This document shows, one piece after another, positions 5,892 to 8,674 of a stretch of 8,674 nt of DNA. Under the pieces are notes generated by a model. That model saw only the letters and a program-made list of their open reading frames with translations, had not been told where the DNA came from and made no database searches. Positions within the stretch are counted from its first letter, which is position 1; every line of letters begins with the position of its first letter. A program made the translations under genes and the position numbers. The stretch is from JAAXQD01 sp035529735. GTDB taxonomy: Bacteria; Desulfobacterota; Desulfobacteria; Desulfobacterales; UBA11574. Location of the stretch: positions 1 through 8,674 of the forward strand of contig DATKWE010000252.1 in NCBI GenBank assembly GCA_035529735.1, given 5' to 3'.

Positions 5892-6626
5892 ATGAAACTG
5901 ATTTTCAGTTTTAAGCAATTTTTAAATTATAAAAAAGTTCTCACTTATACACGCGTTTTTATTTTATCTTTACTGTTCCTTCATGTTGGTATTATCCAGC
6001 ATGCTATAGGGGCTGAATCAAAGGACGAACCCCATATATCTTTGAAAGTTGAAAACAAACGCTTAGGCGATGTGTTAAAAATAATTACTCTGAATACGGG
6101 CTTTAAATTCAAACTGAATGATCAGTGGATTAGCTATCCAGTTAATGCCTCGATTGAGAATATGCCACTTCATCGGGGATTGAAACTTATCCTCCGAGGA
6201 CTAAATCACACCATCATTTATGAATCGAACAAAACCATAAGGATTATGGTTTATGGTTTTGTGGATTTTCGCAAAACTGATTCATATTCCACCCAGCCAA
6301 TTTCATCGCAGATTCAGGATGACCAGCAGGAACCTGCCCTTTCACCTGAATCGTTCCCCGAAGAGACAGATGACTTAATGCGTGCAGATGATAGTTCTGA
6401 AGAAAATAGTTCTTCAGAGAGCACAGAAGACAAAAGTACAAAAAGCGAAAATTCTTCAGATAATGGGAAAAAGGAAGGTTCTGAAGATGCTAGCGCATCA
6501 ACAGATAAGGAATTGGATCAAAATACAAGTAGTCTGAGCGAAAATACAAATGAACAAAATGAACAGAAAAATACTTCTGAAGACGCTATATCTGAAAGTT
6601 CTCAAAAACAAAACAATATGAAATAA
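5892..6626 (+). CDS. Exported STN-domain (secretin/TonB short N-terminal-like) protein with acidic tail
   Basis: 244 residues from ATG 5892. Residues about 1-43 are a long N-region plus a hydrophobic core and a signal-peptide-like end (HAIGA-E), so export to the periplasm is expected. Residues about 46-125 look like an STN domain: ISLKVENKRLGDVLKIIT, a TGFKF strand, then a second alpha-beta unit, PVNASIENMPLHRGLKLILR. This domain is found in secretins, TonB receptors and FecR-type signalling. No secretin beta-barrel or TonB receptor follows. From about residue 135 the chain is low-complexity, rich in Ser, Glu, Asp, Asn and Lys, and probably disordered. The start is uncertain: no good Shine-Dalgarno fits ATG 5892, while AGAGG (5873-5877) fits TTG 5883; TTG 5838 would add 18 residues. 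Confidence 0.68.
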   Translation: MKLIFSFKQFLNYKKVLTYTRVFILSLLFLHVGIIQHAIGAESKDEPHISLKVENKRLGDVLKIITLNTGFKFKLNDQWISYPVNASIENMPLHRGLKLILRGLNHTIIYESNKTIRIMVYGFVDFRKTDSYSTQPISSQIQDDQQEPALSPESFPEETDDLMRADDSSEENSSSESTEDKSTKSENSSDNGKKEGSEDASASTDKELDQNTSSLSENTNEQNEQKNTSEDAISESSQKQNNMK

Positions 6627-6645
6627 TTCAAATATTTATATGCTA

Positions 6646-6680
6646 CATTCGGGGTTGCACACAGTCCCTTGCCCCAAATG
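6646..6680. other. GC-rich hairpin between the STN and hypothetical genes
   Basis: CATTCGGGG (6646-6654) and CCCCAAATG (6672-6680) pair at 8 of 9 positions around a 17-nt loop. No U-run follows, so it is a weak terminator candidate at best; it could be an mRNA processing or protective structure. Confidence 0.3.
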
Positions 6681-6733
6681 CCAGTATGCCCCCCGAGGCT
6701 GGTTAAAACCTTTCAAAATAAAAGGAGCATCAG

Positions 6734-7084
6734 ATGTTTCAATTAAATAGATCAGTCGCCATCATAAAACCCAAGCAACCCTTTGTAGACTGGGCTAATT
6801 CTGTAGTGGATGAAGATGAACAATATTCTATTTCTGATTTTAGCACAGATTGCAGTGTCATCTTGTTGCCCGTAGTAGACTCAGATGAAGATGCAGAAGC
6901 TCTCATAAAAGATATGTTTCAAGATCTTTTTGAATTAGAGCTTTCAAGTTGGATTGTTATTGATGAAATGTGGCCTGGGAACATAACTTACAAAATGTTT
7001 ATGGAATGGTTTAGTGTTGAGTTTCACTCTATGGTCTTTGATTCTCTTAAAGATGATATTGAGAAGGATCCTTATGATTATTGA
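6734..7084 (+). CDS. Conserved-looking acidic hypothetical protein
   Basis: A 116-aa soluble, acidic protein with an excellent Shine-Dalgarno (AAAGGAG, 6721-6727). No signal peptide or membrane segment. The first part (LNRSVAIIKPKQPFVDWANS) is positively charged and aromatic. The middle is Asp/Glu-rich with a beta strand SVILLPVVDS, then a helix, and the C-terminal half has Trp-rich segments (SSWIVIDEMWP, MFMEWFSVEFHSMVFD). It resembles small uncharacterised proteins of proteobacteria, from memory only, and I know no function. Gene-like codon use, the ribosome site and clear strand/helix patterning support it as real. It is the last convincing gene before a 1-kb gene-free stretch. Confidence 0.75.
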   Translation: MFQLNRSVAIIKPKQPFVDWANSVVDEDEQYSISDFSTDCSVILLPVVDSDEDAEALIKDMFQDLFELELSSWIVIDEMWPGNITYKMFMEWFSVEFHSMVFDSLKDDIEKDPYDY

Positions 7085-7349
7085 TTGTCGGTAAACGGAG
7101 ATGACTTCCCAGGCATGCCAGACTTTTCGGTCAGCTGACGAACTATCTTGAGGAGCACGGACTCGCTCTGGACTGCGGCCGACCCATGCGCGATAAGGGG
7201 GGAGTGGCTTGGTTCTGGCGGTGACGCCAACTTTTCCGTGATAAACATGGAGGCGTGTTTGCCGCCGCTGTTGTGGGCTTACAGATATCCAACGTGTTCG
7301 TATATCAGGCGGACTTGTGATATCTGCAATTACGAACAAGTATCAAGTG
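7085..7349. other. GC-richer gene-free block, possible gene remnant
   Basis: This block is visibly richer in G and C (about 7090-7300) than the sequence on either side. No frame on either strand gives a convincing gene. One short plus-strand reading from about 7105 to 7211 (around RLFGQLTNYLEEHG) looks protein-like but is closed by stops at both ends. A 10-bp palindrome, GTCAGCTGAC, lies at 7130-7139. It could be a decayed coding fragment from elsewhere; no family is recognised. Confidence 0.35.
7282..7338. repeat. Two interlocked 8-bp inverted repeats
   Basis: CAGATATC (7282-7289) is complementary to GATATCTG (7319-7326), and TGTTCGTA (7295-7302) is complementary to TACGAACA (7331-7338). 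The arms alternate, so in RNA they could form an H-type pseudoknot or two alternative hairpins; in DNA they could be operator-like sites. Both pairs are perfect. Confidence 0.4.
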
Positions 7350-7664
7350 CTTGATTTTTCTGTGATAACATAATATCGTATCACCAAACGATGGTTGCGG
7401 CGATAACTGTTATGTATCTTGAACCTGAAAGTAGCCTTCAACAGTTGTGATATCAAATTCTGAGGATTGAACTTTCAAGTGATGTATTGACCCGGCTATC
7501 GATTCTATCAAATCAGATATAGGCCTGGACAGATGAGTTACAACACGAATGAGCATTAAGGTGAGATTGTACTAAATACCGCTTCATATTTGAAAAATTA
7601 ATTAATGATGGTTTATTACTATTTTTTTTGTAGCCTGCAGACTGATGATAGAGTAATGTTATTT

Positions 7665-7720
7665 CAAGTTAATGATAATATTACAAATTAACCCTATGGT
7701 TAATGTGCTGCTTTAACTTG
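7665..7720. repeat. Nested inverted repeat (cruciform-like)
   Basis: Outer arms CAAGTTAA (7665-7672) and TTAACTTG (7713-7720) are perfect complements. Inside lies a second perfect hairpin, ATTAACC (7687-7693), loop CTAT, GGTTAAT (7698-7704). The GTTAAT word recurs in both. No U-run follows. It may be a protein-binding or recombination site. Confidence 0.45.
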
Positions 7721-7893
7721 TTGTTATCAGGACAGATGGTATTGGATTGCACAATTTCATTCTTATAGGCCGACCCTCGATGTGCCATTTTGGGGAGTTT
7801 GTAATTGGCGTTGGTAGGGTACTTAACACACACACGGAGTGAAAAAAAAAGATTTGATGCAGGCACAAAATTTTTGAATTGAGATTTTACCCC

Positions 7894-7947
7894 TTGGTGT
7901 AAATTTGGTGTAAAAAAATTTGATTTTGGTTGAACTTATTGAACTTA
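7894..7947 (+). repeat. Two sets of short tandem repeats
   Basis: TTGGTGTAAA occurs twice with an 11-bp period (7894 and 7905), and TTGAACTTA occurs twice directly in tandem (7930-7938, 7939-7947). The 11-bp period is close to one DNA turn, as seen for integrase arm or excisionase sites. They lie 85-140 bp before the tRNA remnant. Confidence 0.5.
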
Positions 7948-7986
7948 TTTTGCTCATTGAAGATTGTAAGAAATGCTATAAATGAC

Positions 7987-8015
7987 TTGAAATCAAAAGG
8001 AATGCCTGATATATC
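7987..8015 (+). promoter_or_regulatory. Promoter-like sequence ahead of the tRNA-His remnant
   Basis: TTGAAA (7987-7992), a 17-bp spacer, TATATC (8010-8015). The predicted transcription start near 8022 lies about 12 nt before the tRNA-like 5' end at 8034, a layout normal for tRNA genes. Confidence 0.45.
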
Positions 8016-8033
8016 ATGATTTATGAAAAATAC

Positions 8034-8067
8034 GGTGAGTCTAATTCAAGTCCCGTCACTCACCCCA
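8034..8067 (+). pseudogene. tRNA-His remnant (acceptor stem, T-loop and CCA end only)
   Basis: The 3' part fits a tRNA end position by position: T-loop TTCAAGT (8045-8051), T-stem strand CCCGT (8052-8056), acceptor strand CACTCAC (8057-8063), discriminator C (8064) and CCA (8065-8067). A C at position 73 with CCCCA is the hallmark of tRNA-His. The 5' GGTGAGT (8034-8040) matches the expected G-1 plus acceptor strand and pairs with 8058-8064, including G-1 with C73. The D-arm, anticodon arm, variable loop and 5' T-stem strand are missing. It is either an internally deleted gene or an attachment-site scar of an element in tRNA-His. Confidence 0.65.
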
Positions 8068-8081
8068 TTTTATAATTAAAG

Positions 8082-8128
8082 TGGCTGCTATAGCTATAGA
8101 TCATAATTCAGCAGCCATTTGATTTTTT
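8082..8128 (+). terminator. Terminator after the tRNA-His remnant
   Basis: TGGCTGCT (8082-8089) pairs perfectly with AGCAGCCA (8110-8117). A T-rich tail (TTTGATTTTTT) follows at 8118-8128. The tail ends only 4 bp before the tRNA-Arg gene. Confidence 0.6.
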
Positions 8129-8132
8129 ATGC

Positions 8133-8209
8133 GAGCCCGTAGCTCAGCTGGACAGAGCGCCGGACTTCGAATCCGTAGGCCGCAGGTTCGAATCCTGCCG
8201 GGCGTACCA
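8133..8209 (+). tRNA. tRNA-Arg (anticodon TCG)
   Basis: A 77-nt tRNA with encoded CCA (8207-8209) that reads CGA, and probably other CGN codons, as arginine. D-stem GCTC/GAGC (8142-8145, 8155-8158), anticodon stem 8160-8164/8172-8176 with loop CTTCGAA (anticodon TCG at 8167-8169), T-stem GCAGG/CCTGC (8182-8186, 8194-8198) and T-loop TTCGAAT are all clear. Two flaws stand out. In the acceptor stem, GAGCCCG (8133-8139) against CGGGCGT (8199-8205) leaves a G-T first pair and an A-G mismatch at the second. The outer anticodon-stem pair is C-T. The rest of the acceptor is perfect. A terminator follows. It is probably functional, but the 3' acceptor end may have been exchanged. Confidence 0.9.
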
Positions 8210-8217
8210 ATGAAATC

Positions 8218-8253
8218 AAGGACTTGTGAGAGTTATTTTACAAGTCCTTTTTT
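8218..8253 (+). terminator. Terminator of tRNA-Arg
   Basis: AAGGACTTGT (8218-8227) and ACAAGTCCTT (8240-8249) form a perfect 10-bp stem with a 12-nt loop, followed directly by a T-run. It starts 9 nt after the CCA end. Confidence 0.9.
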
Positions 8254-8267
8254 ATTTTATGAGATCT

Positions 8268-8289
8268 GCCCCACATTAGCCCCACTTTA
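8268..8289. repeat. 11-bp tandem repeat downstream of tRNA-Arg
   Basis: GCCCCACATTA (8268-8278) and GCCCCACTTTA (8279-8289) are adjacent and match at 10 of 11 positions. Their position just beyond a tRNA terminator and the 11-bp spacing recall integrase arm-type sites. The remaining stretch 8290-8507 shows no supported gene. Confidence 0.4.
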
Positions 8290-8507
8290 TTCAAATCAGG
8301 ATCCCAAGAATTGGTCTCAAAGAGGTCAACTATGGATAAATATTTCCGTCCAAAAAAGATCGAATCAGAGGGTAGGGGGTCTCTTGAAAGCCACCATCCA
8401 TGCCCCCAGACAATCCAATAATACCCATTTTCTGATAAGCATGCTCTCTTTGAAGTCCATTTGTTGATAAGTGTAACCCCTTCAACCCCCTCTTCTAATT
8501 CAACAAA

Positions 8508-8560
8508 AAGGCAGGACCTCATCAAAGTCGATAAAGACCTTGGTTCAAGGACCCTGCCTT
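8508..8560. terminator. Bidirectional terminator
   Basis: AAGGCAGG (8508-8515) pairs with CCTGCCTT (8553-8560). An inner hairpin, CCTTG/CAAGG (8538-8542, 8546-8550), lies in the loop. On the minus strand a run of T follows the stem, which suits the convergent gene ending at 8589. Confidence 0.65.
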
Positions 8561-8588
8561 TCTTTGTAGACCGTAATCACCACCAGAA

Positions 8589-8674
8589 TTAGCCCAATTC
8601 ATTTACAGAGGGTTCCAGATTATAAGCCTCAACAATCATGTAGGCCGAGACCAGCCATCCCATCCTATGTTCAA
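8589..8674 (-). CDS. C-terminal end of an unidentified minus-strand gene (partial)
   Basis: An open minus-strand frame enters from the right edge and ends at TAA (8589-8591), giving the last 27 residues. The visible end, MGWLVSAYMIVEAYNLEP, looks like an amphipathic helix of a real protein. A terminator in the correct orientation lies about 30 bp beyond the stop, which is the main reason to believe it. Too little is visible to name the product. It converges on the tRNA genes. Confidence 0.5.
   Translation of the reverse strand, partial: EHRMGWLVSAYMIVEAYNLEPSVNELG

Larger units (their letters stand above)
7350..8033. other. AT-rich gene-free stretch
   Basis: No frame here has both a ribosome site and recognisable protein features. 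It holds the repeats listed separately, a 6-bp inverted repeat GTGATA/TATCAC (7362-7367, 7379-7384), and a run of T at about 7620-7629. A minus-strand frame stays open from about 7935 to 7681, but the peptide is not recognised. Overall it looks like the non-coding edge of an accessory region. Confidence 0.5.

Noticed and set aside
6944..7339. Minus-strand ORF of 131 codons
   Set aside because: It overlaps the well-supported gene 6734-7084 on the opposite strand and its sequence has no domain-like pattern.
7681..7866. Minus-strand ORF of 61 codons, with the frame open back to about 7935
   Set aside because: AT-rich, GTG start without a ribosome site, overlaps the nested inverted repeat, and the peptide is not recognised.
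8129..8467. Plus-strand ORF of 112 codons starting at the tRNA-Arg gene
   Set aside because: Its first 27 codons are a translation of the tRNA itself, a well-known artefact, and it then runs through the tRNA terminator.
8238..8525. Minus-strand ORF of 95 codons, Trp-rich, between two terminators
   Set aside because: It begins inside the terminator at 8508-8560 and ends inside the tRNA-Arg terminator, has no ribosome site and matches no family. Its WG-containing end recalls integrase tails but is not enough.

Overview
The window looks like a piece of a sulfate-reducer-type (Desulfobacterota, former deltaproteobacterial) chromosome. This is inferred from the protein flavour (a DksA/TraR-type protein with a short zinc-ribbon partner, an STN-domain periplasmic protein, a bacterial deoxyhypusine-synthase homologue beside SpeD and SpeB) and from moderate GC content with AT-rich spacers. 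No gene fixes the species.

Layout. Positions 1-1631 are a nearly complete IS1380-family insertion sequence whose left end coincides with the window edge. It has inserted about 35 bp upstream of a small secreted protein gene (1666-1947) that ends in a strong terminator. A CspA-type cold-shock gene follows (2177-2377). A good sigma-70-like promoter (2465-2493) and a structured leader of about 100 nt precede a tightly packed three-gene polyamine operon: speD-like pyruvoyl decarboxylase (2602-3003), deoxyhypusine/homospermidine-synthase-like enzyme (3017-4108) and agmatinase-like ureohydrolase (4109-5011). Next come a DksA-like gene whose frame contains an in-frame TAG (5204-5554), a zinc-ribbon protein overlapping it by ATGA (5551-5775), an STN-domain exported protein with an acidic disordered tail (5892-6626) and an acidic hypothetical protein (6734-7084).

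From 7085 to 8132 there is about 1 kb without a convincing gene. It holds a GC-richer block, several inverted repeats, two sets of short tandem repeats, and a promoter followed by what looks like a histidine tRNA reduced to its acceptor stem, T-loop and CCA end (8034-8067). A terminator, an apparently full-length tRNA-Arg(TCG) with an odd acceptor stem (8133-8209), its terminator, and the tail of a convergent minus-strand gene (8589-8674) complete the window.

The most interesting system is the polyamine operon. No spermidine synthase gene is present beside speD, while an agmatinase and a homospermidine-synthase-like gene are. This suggests that the SpeD homologue may be a neofunctionalised pyruvoyl-dependent arginine decarboxylase, so the operon would encode arginine to agmatine to putrescine to homospermidine. 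That is inference, and enzyme assay or genome context could disprove it. The other two points that most deserve checking are the in-frame amber codon in the DksA-like gene and the collapsed tRNA-His.
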